A DNA stretch of 64,000 nt from Apteryx mantelli (taxonomy: Eukaryota; Chordata; Aves; Apterygiformes; Apterygidae): positions 87,042,007 to 87,106,006 of the forward strand of contig NC_089978.1 of the NCBI RefSeq assembly GCF_036417845.1, written 5' to 3'. Below, one piece after another: positions 1 through 12,916 of this stretch. A model generated the notes under the pieces. That model saw only the letters and a program-made list of their open reading frames with translations. It did not search any database and was not told the DNA's origin. Numbering within the stretch: the stretch's first letter is position 1; each line of letters opens with the position of its first letter. Position numbers and translations under genes: made by a program.

Positions 1-3000
1 AGTACTTTTGCACCAGGCTTAATAAATAATTAATATACAGTTTTCAGCAATGCTTGTTTTTCACACACTGCTTTTTGTGTTATCCAGGCAGTGCTATGCC
101 ATAATCAAATAACAGTTAACTGATTGCGTTTCCTCCCCCCTGTGATTTATGTCTAGGAGCAAATAAGGAAAGAGAATCACTCTTGAAAAGCTGTCCTTGA
201 AGTCCCGTTCTACAATAGTTTTCTTTTCTTTTTTTCTTTTTTTTTTTAACTGGGATCAGAAAAACATAAATTGAAGTATATCTTCAAAGTGTTCGGGGGG
301 TTGTTTGCCACATGACTCATACCGACTTTAATCGGAGTCACATGCTAAACTCCCATGCACCACTTTTTGAAATTTTTAAAGTGCTACTGCTTTCCAGAAG
401 AGTCCCAAATGAAAGGCTACTTTTGTTTTCTTCTTCCGGAGTGCCCACACTGTTCAAATCGTGGTCTTCAAGCTGCGGCAGGGACAGGGGGAAATATAGA
501 AAGGAGAAAAAAAAGGGGCTGGAGGAGTAAGCGCTAACGCAACACCTCCCTGCCTCCTGCACATCAGCGCGCCGCCCTGGCTAACTCAGCCACCTTCCCG
601 GCCAAGGGTCGAGGGAGATGCTGCACTAAAGAGCGCTGAAGTATTTACATCCTCTCTTCCGTTACCAGCGTCTACCATGATTAAAGCCAATTACCTTCCC
701 TCTGTTTGGTGGGATTACATGCATTTTCAGCAGGGTCTGTCTTTCTCCCCTGATAGTTCCTGCTTAAGCTTCTCATTACAGAGCCTTAAAATCATTGCAA
801 TTATCTTGGCATCTTAAAATATTCCCATCTTTGGGAAAGATCTGTCTTTGGTAAAGAACAGATCAAATACAAAGAAAAGTTCCGCCGAAAAAAAAGAAAT
901 CCCCTCTGAGATATAAGCAGCATTTTCTCTTTTAAACAAGAAAACAAGGAAACCTCCCGCTCTTCCCCACCCTCTTCACCATCCTCTACCCCCAAAACAG
1001 GTCATGTATTAGCCTGCTGTCAGGTCAAATGGCTGAGCATGATTTAGAGGGATAAAAAACATGTTAGAGCAAACTCAGAGCAGATTGTTCCAAGTGCACA
1101 CATGGCTAATCCTTGCCTGGGACCAGGCAGCCTGGGCACCATAGATATGAGAATCTCTCCAGGTTTCTTTGAAGTATGGGCAAGTATATTAAAGCAAGAG
1201 GAAAGCACCGATTCCTTCAGGTGTTGATATGTGTTTATTGGCTGTGATTTTTATGAGTTGGGGAAAGAAGCAGAAATGCTGGTGTATGGTAATTGAAATG
1301 TATGGGGTTGGTGTAAGAGACCATTCCACGATCAAGGGAAGGTGACAGAGCCCTTTCAGAGGACTGTTTTTCAGCCTTTGCTAATGTTGCTGCATAAAGG
1401 GTCCTGGCACTAATGCTACCTTTAATGGTGTAAGTGCGAAGCTGTGAATCATCCTCACGACGATTATAAATAGCAATACATCCTCAGGCACTCAGAGCCA
1501 GGACCCCATAGCATTTTAAAACACTGGCTTTCAAAAGCGTTTCAGTGCTGCTGGCAAGGTGAGGGCTTGGTAGGACTGGCGGCGGCTGCCTGCTGCAGCT
1601 CCGGCAGTGGTGTCATTGGGTGCTGCCGCTTCCTGATTAGGGAGGGCAGCCGAGGCCCTGCCAGATAACAACAGCTGGCCAGGAGCTGTTTCTTCTGCTT
1701 GCCGTTGTCAAGCCATGCTTGCGAGTTATGCGTGCCCTGAGCCAGGAAAGAAAAAACACGTGGGGTGTAAATCCTGCAGTCGGCGGCTCCGTGTAGGCTC
1801 TTTGGTCATTTCAGTGAACCATTTATGCAAGCACAAGCTGATGGACCAGGTCCCCACAATACATCCACAGCATGAAGGTGACACCATGACCTCAGGGCTA
1901 TCACCCCCATGGCTTTCCCTGGACATGGCTATTTTTCTTCCAGGAAATGTCATGTAGATAGAATCTGAGGATATTTTTCTGGCAGCCCAAGTGGTGTTAC
2001 GGCTTGGCCAGACATCCAGAAATGCTGGACAAATGGCCACGCCATGCGCATAAATCACCTCCATGGTGTGCCCGCGGCGAGCCCCGCATTTGCAGGGATG
2101 TTTAGCACACGTTCACTAGCCTTCCCTACAGATGGCCTGTGCAGGTACCGTAAATCAGAGCCATCCTGACATGCCCGGTGCAGCACATCTGCCCAGCGCA
2201 TGCTGGGAAATCCTCTTCAGAAATGCTTCTTTTCCACAGGCTGCGCATGGCGGACCCACGGACGCTTGGGCAGACTTGCCTGCCCAGCCTGCAGGGTCTC
2301 GCTCCTCCAGGAAGCTGAGAGGAGCCTGGAGAGCTCTTCCTCTGTCTTATTTTTCAGCACACTTTTGTCCTCGTTTCTTTGTCCACTTCCCTTCTCTCAA
2401 TGATGTGGGAAGGTGAGGAAGGCGCTGCCAAAGACTGGGGAGAGATGCAGGCTCAGCGCGGATCCCACACGGCATCCCCAGACCGTGCACCGTAGGGCTG
2501 CACGTGCCCTTGCCCACACCCTCCTATCCAAAGCCGAGGGATGTCGGCTCCTCTTCCCTTAAAGTTCAGAGAGAATTTCTTAAAAACAGAGTGTAATTTA
2601 TCTGTGCTGGAAAAGGAATTCTCTTACGATCTTGCCTAGAACGAGGGCTGGCAAGAAAGCTGTGCCACTTCATAATGTATTTGCTGCTTCTGGAGTTTTT
2701 GCACTAAAGCAGAACTAAACTGGCTGTTTGAAAAGGGGGAAAAGAGAGAGAGAGTACTGCTTTCTCTCAAGATGGCCCGCAACCAGCAGTCAGAGCACTT
2801 GCCATAAAGGAAAGGGGTTTCTGTCTGAAAAGGGCATTTTGGATGTCACTGTTCATATGTGACATGTTATGACCTTCACTGTGGCATAGACAAACTGAAA
2901 GCAGACCCTAAAGATACATTGCAGAAAGCTGCGGTGGCAGCAAGGGAGGTTACATTTTCTTCTTTCTCCTATTTCATCCCACAAGGTGGTCGGATTACAG

Positions 3001-3560
3001 TACAAAAAAAAAGAGGGGAGGTTATTCCTCAAATCCAAGATTGATAGGTCCTGCACTGCACCCGACCGTTTTGTGCATCCCTGCCATATGGCCAATGCTG
3101 GGGGCATGAGCAGTTCTCCGGGTGGCAAAGAAAGGGTTGAGGTGACAGGGCTACATTACTCCCCTGGGACCTCCTTTGCAGAAGGGCCCACGAGGTGCCA
3201 ACGGAGCCCACTGCAGCCAGACAGGGCTTTGCCAATATGCTGCTTTTCCTGAGCTGTCAGCCTCCTCCTCCTTACGACAGGCTCAATTACAGTAGCCCCT
3301 TGATATTTTAAGCATATGCATAGGGTTCAGCGAGCCCTTTGCTGCACCAGAAGCCAAGACCTAGCGTAAAGATATCTTTTCAGTCCTACGACTGAACCTT
3401 CTAAAGGTAACAGTCAGTATAGGCAGCATTTGTTTGTGTGCTGCTTTATTTCTTTCTTCATGTAGTTTGCTGGAAAACCAGCCTGACCTTGCCAGCTGGT
3501 CAAAAAATTTAGTCGCTTAGTTTCTTGTCACAACACGCAGATTTTGTCTAAAGCAAACTG
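1..3560. other. Unique non-coding sequence
   Basis: No recognisable exon, RNA gene or interspersed repeat is visible. The stretch includes a T-rich tract at about 220-249. It has modest CpG-containing patches at about 530-660, 1560-1660 and 2050-2500. A GCATGCTGGGA word at 2198-2208 resembles half of the ZNF143-type promoter motif, but a single partial match means little. Short open frames occur on both strands, the longest 112 codons at 1726-2064 minus; they overlap each other and show no domain. Confidence 0.6.
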
Positions 3561-3900
3561 TTTCGTAAGAAACATTGACTATTTCCACCAAATTTTTTGA
3601 CAGGAAAATGTTGAAACATTGCATTTTGAAAAATTGTGATCATTTGTGGTCAATTGCCAGTGCTTCAGCTATGCTAAAGTCTTGCACTTCAAGGTGATTA
3701 AAATTTTTTTATACTAAAATATGCAAAATATTTAGGTAGCCAAAACAAAATCATCAGTGGTATCCAAGGAAAATGGTTTGAATGTTTCAAAAAATTCTAT
3801 AGACAATTTCCAAATTTCATCTTTTTTTTTTTTTGGAGATAAAATGTTAAAATTTTGTGTCAAAATTTTGCCCAAATCAGAACTTTAACCATAACAGCCC
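3561..3900. other. AT-rich patch with repeated AAAATTTT-type words
   Basis: This stretch is strongly AT-rich and repeats words such as AAAATTTT, AAAATGTT and TTTTGAAAAATT. Near 3848-3872 there is a short direct repeat of AAAATTTTG. It also has a poly-T run near 3819-3835. Such composition occurs in some old amniote DNA-transposon relics, but I cannot name a family, so I treat it as low-complexity sequence of unknown origin. Confidence 0.35.
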
Positions 3901-6188
3901 AATGAGGTCAAACAAAGATGCAGCACTCCAAGATGGAAGGGACCTTCTATTTTCCTATTTATGATGTGTTCTTCACTGTGGTTTTATAGCACTTGAAAGC
4001 GAGAGAAATTCAGGTCATCCAGCGTAGCCCTGCGTATGCGTGAGAAGAGTATGGGCATAGTTGGGCGTTATCTCATAAGATACATAGCCAGATTTAGGAA
4101 ATGAGAGTTAATGAAAGGGACCTCAACTCAGCAAAGGGAAACATAAGCACTCTGTATTGCTAATTTTGTGGAATAAATGGAACAGATAAATGTATTGAAT
4201 AAGACAGTGAAGTCAGTGACAGTACCATCAGTGGACAGATCATTATTAATGGAGCACCTGTCTCCTGGCCAATCTCCCAAGGTCTTCTCCATCTCAGAAG
4301 AGCCTAACCAATAATTTATAAAGTTCTTCTTTTTCTGGAATTTTTATGTCACTAGTGCAAAACATCTTTAGCAGAAAAGGCTGAGCTCATTCTGGAGCAC
4401 CCTGCAGCCCCATGGTTGTATCATAGTCCTAGGAATTGGGTTGATTCCTCTCAGGCTGAGGGTGGATTTGAAGCCAAGTTTCTGACATACCAGTTGCTCT
4501 CTGTGCTGGACTGGGGCGCAAGGGAATTTTTGCAGGCAGTTTTGTGAATCCATTCCTTCATTTCCTTGCTTTTATGACATGAGTAAAAATCAGAATGTTC
4601 TATTTTAGGTTCTTTGGCCAAAAGGAGAAATTGCCTTTCTTGTTTGTACTTTGATGAGGAAAAATAAATGAAAATTATTTCAGGTTGATCTGACTCTATT
4701 TTTACCTTCTTCTTTAGGTCATCTGATGAAACAAAAGGCAGTTATTCATATAACATTATCCTAAACCCGAAGTGGTTAGCAACATCCTTCCCTTTAGAGA
4801 TGCTACCTGGTTTCTGCTTCCATTGAAAGTCTGTTCTGGTGTCCAAATATGAATCAAGAATCTCTCCTGTCCAAGTCTACATCTTGATGACCAGTTAGTT
4901 CATTAACACTGAATAACTGGGAAAAAAAGTCATTACTCTTCTGTTGGTCATACCTAGTACCCTCCAAGGAGGTATCCGTGTGTTAGAGAAGAGGTTCATT
5001 GGCTTAGTTAAGATGTTTATTACTGTCCCTTGTATAATAAAGCCATCAGTCAGGATGTAGAAGGGTGAGGGAGAAGGGAGAGCCAAATCACAGTGAGAGG
5101 ATTTGTGCGTAGATAGTTGCATATAGGTTTTTTTTATTTTTAAATGTTGATAGGAGAATGAGATCCAATAAGATATACAGCCCCGTAGCTGTACACATGT
5201 GCTGTTATAATGCAGCCATTCATTCAAAAAGGCTGGCAATGGTTAAGGTGGCAGATTTATTGTGTGTACCGCAGGTTAAGGATCATAGGTCATTTTGCAA
5301 ATATCCTTTTCAGGTGTCTGTAAATTCCTGTAAAAACACACACAAAGTACAAGAACACTCAGAAGAGTTATTTTTTTATTACCTTCCTGATTCAGAGCCT
5401 GAATGAAAATGAGATAAACGTATTGTTACTGGGAATACTGGGAGTGTGCTAACGGCTCAAGGTAGGAGTCCTCTGCTCTCCTGAAAGGCTGAAACAGCTG
5501 AAGTTATCTCTTCCCTGCACTTAGGCCTGTATTTCATTTCACAAAATGCCATAACAGACCATAAACTTCCCTGCTGTTGAGCAAAGTCTGCTTTTAACTC
5601 CGGTTCAGAATATGAATCTCCACCACGGGGTAACATAACCAACCTAACCACCCTTTAAAAGGCCGCCCTGACCCCACTTCCCATACATACAGTACTTAAT
5701 GAGAAGCTTAACTGTAGCCAGCCTTAATTTTAGATGATTTATTAGCGCTTACGCAGACTATGAGACAGTAGCTAAAGTGAGGGCAGGCGTTCAGGGCCAG
5801 CCACAAGCATGGCCCGAGCCGGCCAGCATCCTGCACAGAGGGGCTGCCTCTTTGGGAGCTGCTGGGCACTGCCTGCCCCAGCTCCAGGGCTGCCCTTGAG
5901 GGTCTCATGGGTGCCATGGAAACCTGCCTGGATGCCCTGCCAGCCCAGGGCTGAGGGGCGCACACATCGGTGTCTGCGGACTCTCCAGCTTCATCGACTC
6001 GGGACCGAAGATGCTGTAATAAGTCTTATGGTCCTCCCCGCCCCGAGGAGGCAACGGTGCAGAGTCATGCCGCCTAATAATCTGGAGATGACCCACCCCT
6101 TGTCTTTCACCATGTCGGCATGATGGATCGGCAGCCACCACAGCTGCATTTCCAGGAGCCCCGCAGCCCTGCCGTGGCCAGGCAACTG
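3901..6188. other. Unique non-coding sequence, GC-rich at its right end
   Basis: Nothing recognisable as gene or repeat is seen from 3901 to about 5760. From about 5790 to 6180 the sequence becomes GC-rich and leads directly into the 12-bp minisatellite. Open frames on both strands here (for example 5809-6123 plus and 5905-6477 minus) overlap one another and have no recognisable domain. Confidence 0.5.
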
Positions 6189-6452
6189 CTGTTGCGATCC
6201 CTGCTGCAATTCCTGCTGCAATCCCTGCTGCAATCCCTGCCATGATTTGCATTGCAATCCCTGCTACAATTCCTGCTGCAATTACCACTGCAATTCTGGC
6301 TGCAGGTCCTGCTGCAATCCCAACTGTGATCCCAGCTGCAATTCCTGCTGCAATCCCTGCTGCAATGCCCACTGCAATTTCTGCTGCAATCCCCACTGCA
6401 ATTCCCCCTGCAATCCCTGCTGCGATTCCCACTGCGATTCCCACTGTGATTC
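6189..6452. repeat. Minisatellite, 22 units of 12 bp
   Basis: The unit is close to CTGCTGCAATCC, with variants at most positions (CCACTGCAATTC, CCACTGCGATTC, CAACTGTGATCC). Counting in register from 6189 to 6452 gives 264 bp, exactly 22 units, with no indel that breaks the 12-bp phase. Because 12 is a multiple of three, several frames on both strands stay open across it. They read as tetrapeptide arrays: Ala-Ala-Ile-Pro and Cys-Cys-Asn-Ser/Pro on plus, Gly-Ile-Ala-Ala and Arg-Asn-Cys-Ser on minus. Those frames follow from the repeat and do not indicate a gene. Unit divergence suggests an array of some age rather than a fresh expansion. Confidence 0.95.
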
Positions 6453-9400
6453 CTGTGACCACCACAGGGAACCTCAAGGCTGGCCCCCTGCCAGCCAGTC
6501 ACCAAGCACTGAGATTATTGCAGTTTTGGCAGGGCCTGTGGCAGCGACCAGTCCTTACAGATGAAAGGGACCCGCATGACTTTTTTTTTTTTTTTTTTAA
6601 TGTAGGATTTGGCAGACAAGCTAGCCAGGGGCATTAGTGGCATAACATGAATAATAGTTTCTGACAGAAGGAGGTCACACAGCCCATTTCAGCCCATCCA
6701 CCTACGTGGCAGAAAGAAACATGATGAGGCAGGAACACTAAGTTCTTGTCTAAGTTTTCTGACCATTCACTGTGCTACTGTAGATGCTTTGGCAGCCTTT
6801 CTAGCTTCGTTGCATGTTAATTAATGTGGCTGGTAAGAATTTTTTTTTTTTACCAAAAAAAAAGAGGATTTTGCTGACAAGGTGCCTCAGCTCCCTTCCA
6901 GTATAATTTTTGGCTGTAATTGTGGAAAGTCTCCTTCTTCTGTAAAAACAATGTCGTCTTAAAAGTTTAGTTTAACTCATTGGTATGGTTCTACGTTCAC
7001 CGGAAACAATGGTTTTGGTAGATGAATTCTTCTGTTAACTGGTTTGACAAATTAATTCAAGCACAGAAAAAAAAAAGTGAGGTCTCTTGAGCACTTCAGA
7101 ACCAAATGATACATTTTGAAAAATGACTGGGTTTTACTTTCTGAGCCATTCCTTGTAATAAGTCTACAAGACATTTTTTTTTTCAAGGCTGTTCAGATCT
7201 CAACTGCATTCCACCAAACTCCATGGAGAAACCTCACCTGATCTAAGAGGTTATTTGTTCTATCCTGATGAAGCAGAACCTAAGCTGCTACCAGCTGGTA
7301 TATTTGCACCAATATGCTTAGGCGGCAGACGTATCTGCAGTGACATTGGTGATTTGTTATCTGGAAAATAACATTTTGATTAGCAGAATCAGTATTTTTG
7401 CCAGGTTCCCTGAACAGGGCCCTCCTGCCTTGACCCAGGACCCTGGTAGACACAGTGCAGCCAAGGCTGGCTCTGACTTTCAGGAGGCCTGGCCTATTAG
7501 TAAGGTAGGTCTTGACTTGCTACTGCAGCAGAGCATTTCTGGTGCCCTCCATACTGTGCTACATCCAAAGAAACATGGAGCTCCTTTTTATGAAGGTGTG
7601 TGTGCGGCCTTCATCGCTGCATTTATTGTTCATGTTAGTTCATGCTATGCTCCCTTTCATGAGCCTGTTTTGCTCTCACTTCAATTTAATTTGGCCTCTT
7701 CATTGTATGAAGCAGTATTAAGTAACCATACACTCTCCAGTTACATTATATTTGCTTGTTGCTTAAGTGGAGTCTTATCAGAATCAGTAACACCACACAA
7801 TACCCTACTTTTTTGCATGTAACTTACTTAAATGCTTCCTTTCTAAGGTAAAGAGCTGCAGATGTGCTCCAGGGCTCTTTACTCAGAGTATATATCAAGA
7901 GAGATGGAGATTTTTTGGTTTATTTGTTTCTAATTCCCTTTTTTTTAATAATTAAAAAAAATATATATATATATAGTTTGAAGAAATGCTGCAGGCATTT
8001 TTCGTAATACTTCAAATACTTCTGAACGGTTAAAATCTAATAGAAAAATGTTCTCTCACCTCTCAGACCCTGTTGTCTGGGATGTAGAAAAAGCTGTGTG
8101 CATCCCACCTTCCATGAGCTCATCCCTGAGTGCCCCGTGTATGTGCAAGAGAGGGAAGGGATGTGGCTTGGAGGTAGCAAAGGGGCAGTTTGGTAACCCC
8201 CACATGAGCATAGGTCTCCTTCCCTGTTGCCCTAAAGCATGATCTTTTTGCAGTGCTGCAAAAGTAGGTTTGGAGCTTTTTTGGCAGTATTTTGTTCTGG
8301 TATAAATGGCAGCACAATATACAGGAGGGTGGAAAACTGTGTTGGCGGAGAGACCCACTTCAACCCTTATCATTCGAACACTATATTACCCAGACTGGCC
8401 CTAAATATACTGGTAATGCTAGCATGAGAATTATTACACTCCATTCAAAATGAATCTTTCTTTTCAAGGGAAAATTTGTGTTGAAGCCAAGTTTTAAGAT
8501 GTCAAATTCTGTAGCTGTTCGCACTTCTACTGCAATTGGAGGAACATATTACAATGATGTTTTTGAAATAACCTGCAAGGAGGTTAGGTACCCTAAGTCT
8601 CATGACAATTCAAAATCCCTAGACTCTTTTGGAAATCACCCTTTATTTGCTGTACCAGTTTCCTCACTCCAGCAAAAATATGCTTCATTCACTTCTTTGC
8701 AACTGCTCCTTATTTCATTTGGGAAAAAGGAAAGCACGAGTTAGTTCCACTTCATTCAAAAGTGATACAGCAATTTTTCAGCATTTTCCCTGAGCTGTGT
8801 CCTTGAATTCACTTTGTCTATTCAGCAGCCATTTTTCATCCCAACTGTACTTCTGGCACAGCCAAGTCAGACTGGTGATGAGCAAGGCCAATGGAAGATC
8901 ATGTCTGTATCGAGCAAAATGCCTGGCTCCCTAGCTACAAATAAGGCTGTGCCAGAACTCCCAGCTTAAGTGAGAATTTTGTGCTAAGGCAGTGAGGTCA
9001 CTGTGACCTTCAGAAAGATTACTTCATGCATTTTTACTTCAATAGGTGTCAACAACTGTGCTGAGATAGCTTGGTTTGTGCTGGAGCCCAGAAAGGGCAA
9101 GAGAAATTAGACACTTCGCTTTGGTTGGCATTTTAAATCAAAAAAAAAGTCCTGCTTTCTTTTTATTTGCTCAGCCTAATACAAACCTGCTTTTATGTTT
9201 ACCTTTATGGTCCTGTAATGAAATTCAAACTCAGAAGCAGAGCACAGCAGCTCAGTAAGGGAGCAGTGACCGAAAGACCTCCCTCTGTAACCTTTCAAGA
9301 CCACCCTTTCAGGGCTACCTCTTGTTTTTGTCTAACCTGTTTTAACTCCACCAAGGCACCTTGCTGCCCACATCCAACCAGACCTCAGCACAGCCCTGGC

Positions 9401-11536
9401 GAGGCAGTCCCATATGGCCGACGAGCTCCTTCCCCACTGCTTGGGGTTCTCTGTGCTTAATTGCAGGGCAGGCTGGGCACGAAAACAAAATCCCATAATA
9501 GGAAGAAGAAGACTTCATCAAAAATGGATGCTGGCAGCAAGCTCAGCCTTGCGAATCAGCCTGGATCACTGCTTGCTTCACAAAGCCGAGCTGCAAATAT
9601 CTGCCTCTCCCTGGCCTGCAAATACAATAACCCGAACAGGGACAAGTGCACCAGAACGATTACAGAAAGCAAACAAGCAGTACTTCTACCAATGACAACA
9701 GGAACAACTGAACCTCGTATTAACTCCTTAACTCTTTCCGAGCTATTTGACTTTCCCTTACTACTCTGCTTCCAAAATTACCTGCCCTCTATTCAGAAGC
9801 ATTGCTACACAGCAGTAACACTGTTTAATAGTGTGCAAACATAATCAAAATATATTAATATGAGATGTAGTACATCCTATAAAAAGAATTTCTATAAATA
9901 ACTCCCTGAATTCTTCAAAGTCACATGAGTCATGGTTTCTTCTGCTTTTGCATTGTTGCGTATTCATATAGCAGAATTTTTCTGGCATGGACATTTGTGG
10001 AAACTGAATTTTAAGAACGTGCCTGAGGACTAGAGAAAAATGAATCTTACATTTGGCAGGGATGGCAATTCACACTGGAATATCAATGTGCCAAGAATCT
10101 GGAGATCAGAAACAGTGTTCTACGATTTCTGCCTAATCATGACCAGCTTGCAGCTTTCAAATATTAAGCACCTGCATAATGGTGTTTGGAATCAGCCGAA
10201 CCACTGAATTAAAGATTTGCAATATAATTCAGATAATCAAGTATATTTGAAGAAACTACAATCCACTCTCTCAATATCCACAGGTAGTAACAGGAGACTC
10301 AGTCCATCAGGCAAATTATTCATTGCCATCCCTCCACTCCTCTCAAATCCAAAGGGTCTGATTCGGCTGGAAATGGTGCTCTCTGATTGCCTCGTCTCCT
10401 GATGTGTGGCTGGATTTACCCACTGCAGAATAATTTTCTTCAGTACTAAACACACTATAATTCCCCTGTATCTTTTGACTGACTTTTGGAACTAGAATTT
10501 AAATTAGGGGCATCATGTGCAGACACACACAAAGCAAACCTGCACCCTCAGGTTTTAAAAAAAGACCTACAGCCTAAATTTAAATCATCTAATATACAGA
10601 AGAAAGATGGATGAGGACACTGAAATTGTAACGTGGCATTTTCCAGCTCTGCAGTCACTACCACAACTTCAACTTGCAATTATCAAAAACTGGCCGGTCT
10701 ATGAAATAGCTCCCTTGTATCAATACAGTTTTTTGTAGGTTGTTGAACTCAGTCCAAATTTTAGTAAGGTGCAATTTGACTCTTTTAGCAACAAGATTAT
10801 CTGGGCAGTCAGTTCTGAGGGAGTTCAAAGGCTCCATGCTTCTGGCCAGGGCTGGCAGAAAAACTTAAGGAATTTGCTACCTCCAGTCATCTGGGAGGAA
10901 ATCTGCAGAACCTTGGCCTACACAATTTATATATCAGAAATATTTCTTGAGGAAAAAAATATATGTGATCTTCTCCTCTCCCTGCTGTCTCCTCATCAAC
11001 CTTAAAAGAGCAAAATAAAGCTTCCTTATTGCAAAGCCACAAACAGAGAATTGCCTACAAGCACAGCACTGGACATGATGGTGAGTCTTGAGTCAGGATG
11101 GAGGTGAGGGTAGGCTTAGGACAAACACTGTGCCCTGAGGACACACCAATACATTTCTGCTCATTTTTTCTCATTTCTCTCTAATCCCAGCAGCTGTTTC
11201 CTGTGTTGCTGAAGTAAAGGCTGCTTTTAACTCAGCTGGGTCAATATTACCCATTATGATACAGCTATCTTAGCTAACTGTCTGCATGTGGACCAGGTAC
11301 ATTCAGAAAGAAGGAAAAAGTCTCTTTTATATTGTTTTTCTATCACAAGTCTCACCCCAGCTTTATGGCAGTTGATGCACAAAACTAATGTATACTTGCA
11401 AAAATAATATTCCTACCCAAGTCTCCCCTCATTTTCTTTCCACTTGCTTTTAGTGGAGCAACTAAAATAAAATCAGCTTCCTTTTCCTAAAATTAATCCT
11501 AGTGCCTCTTTTCCTCCTCACAAGGGGTTCCCAGTT
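6453..11536. other. Unique non-coding sequence with simple tracts
   Basis: I see no gene or recognisable interspersed repeat. Simple tracts are a poly-T run at about 6582-6599, another near 6840-6851, and an AT dinucleotide run at 7960-7975. The open frame at 7340-7822 plus (160 codons) has no recognisable domain and overlaps another plus-strand frame. The 9461-9844 plus frame is likewise featureless. Confidence 0.55.
7960..7975. repeat. (AT)n microsatellite
   Basis: Eight AT dinucleotides follow an A-rich stretch. A short simple repeat. Confidence 0.9.
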
Positions 11537-11674
11537 CCTGATATCTTTCTCCCAGTCTCCCCATATATCTCTCCCATAGCTCTTTCATCTCTGGCACTGG
11601 GCTACCTCATGAGCTTCTCACTCAGAACATGTGCCTGCGATCCCATGGCAAAAAATTGAGGCTCTGTCCCTTTG

Positions 11675-11706
<32 letters not shown>

Positions 11707-11740
11707 ACGTAATAGCACAATGAGCCAAGAACCCCTCTGC
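11537..11740 (+). repeat. Direct repeat, copy 1 (contains a GAT tract)
   Basis: This ~204-bp block recurs almost unchanged at 12917-13117. By hand I count about six mismatches plus one GAT-unit difference, about 97% identity. It includes a GAT trinucleotide tract at about 11678-11706. The match ends at TCTGC, after which the flanks of the two copies are unrelated. It does not resemble any repeat family I know. It could be a local duplication, or the ends of a small LTR-type element with about 1.18 kb between them. Confidence 0.9.
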
Positions 11741-12916
11741 TTCCCAAGATGATGGGTCCAGAGCATGGTGCCCTATGCTCTCTTCCTTTGTTTGGTTCTA
11801 ACTCAGGAAACTTCTGATTGTGTTGCCCCTCACAGCTTCTGGCTAAACCTTGTCATTGCAACAGACCCCAATTTGCTCCTGTGCTGTCCCCACGTGTCTG
11901 GTGAAGTGCTGCCAGAGCAGGCACTGAGGAGGTGGAAGAGAGGAGCTGTGCTGAGAAGAGCTTGTAGTTCACAGCTGAAAATGTCCCTCAGCTGCCTCTG
12001 GCACTGTATTGTATTATAGAAAAGTAATCTCTCTGCTACCTGGCCAGAAGGTCACTGCATGGTCTACGCTCTTCTAGTCTTACTTCTTCTTAAAACGTTC
12101 GGTTTTTCACAACACCTGGCCCATCACCATGCACTAGCCAAAAAAAATAGAGGCAACATAGGAGCTCTCCCTCATGGTCTTTCTGTAGCCATCAGTGGCT
12201 GCTGTGTTCATAGGGTCAGTCACACCTGGAGATGTTGGAGGAAAAACATCCCTCCTGAGGGGTCATTGTTCCCCCCATAATACTCCCAACATGCTCCTCA
12301 GCCGGAGGGGGAGGATGCCATGTCTCAGTGCTCTTTAACTGTGTATTTTATGATCCCAGAGCTACAGACTCCATTCATTGTTCACCCATGGCCTGCCCAG
12401 CTGAAGCCCTGCTGATATACTAGTAGGCTAAAATCAAGGCTTTTTCCAGCAGATGAAGCAATAAATAAGCTTACAAACTCTAGAGGCCAATATCAACACA
12501 GAGGAGGAAGGGGTAGGAGACTTGGTACTGCTGTGAAGGAGTGAGAATAACACAGGGGAGGTCAGGCAAAGGGGGCAGGATCGGGCTGTTGCACATGCTG
12601 CTGTTCATCGTGTGCACCTTCATCCGTCAGGAGCGCATCTACAATGGGAAGAGGGTTTTTCAGAGCTCTGGACCCTTCTCCCAGGCCATGAAGATCTGCA
12701 GAGCTTTCTTTGGTCTCCTTGGGCTTTATGGGTTAGCTGGAAGGGAGCGCCCCATCTGCAGCTCTTCTGGGTGCTCAGCGGCCTTGGGGGCTGGGGCAGG
12801 GAATGAAGCTGTGACCTTCTCTGCTCTCTGTTCCCTAATGTCACAAGCCAGGCCTCTGTCCAACCTCTCAAAAGAGATGGCCTAGCACAAACTCCCCAGT
12901 CCTCCACCTTCCCTTC
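11741..12916. other. Interval between the two direct repeats
   Basis: About 1.18 kb lies between the two ~200-bp direct repeats. I see no gag, pol or other recognisable domain, no clear primer binding site, and no convincing long frame. The longest is 114 codons at 12541-12885 plus, overlapped by frames on both strands. If the repeats are LTRs, this would be a non-autonomous interior. If they arose by duplication, it is ordinary spacer. Confidence 0.5.

Noticed and set aside
2198..2208. ZNF143-type promoter motif
   Set aside because: Only the GCATGCTGGGA half matches and no transcription start or CpG island is seen there.
6189..6452. CRISPR-like or structured repeat array
   Set aside because: Units are 12 bp with no spacers. 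It is a plain minisatellite in a vertebrate genome.
5905..6477. 190-codon minus-strand frame with Gly-Ile-Ala repeats
   Set aside because: More than a third is the 12-bp minisatellite, and competing frames on both strands are equally open. No evidence of a gene.
7340..7822. 160-codon plus-strand frame with hydrophobic stretches
   Set aside because: No domain, signal peptide of clear form, or splice context. Length is within chance for a 64-kb window read in six frames.
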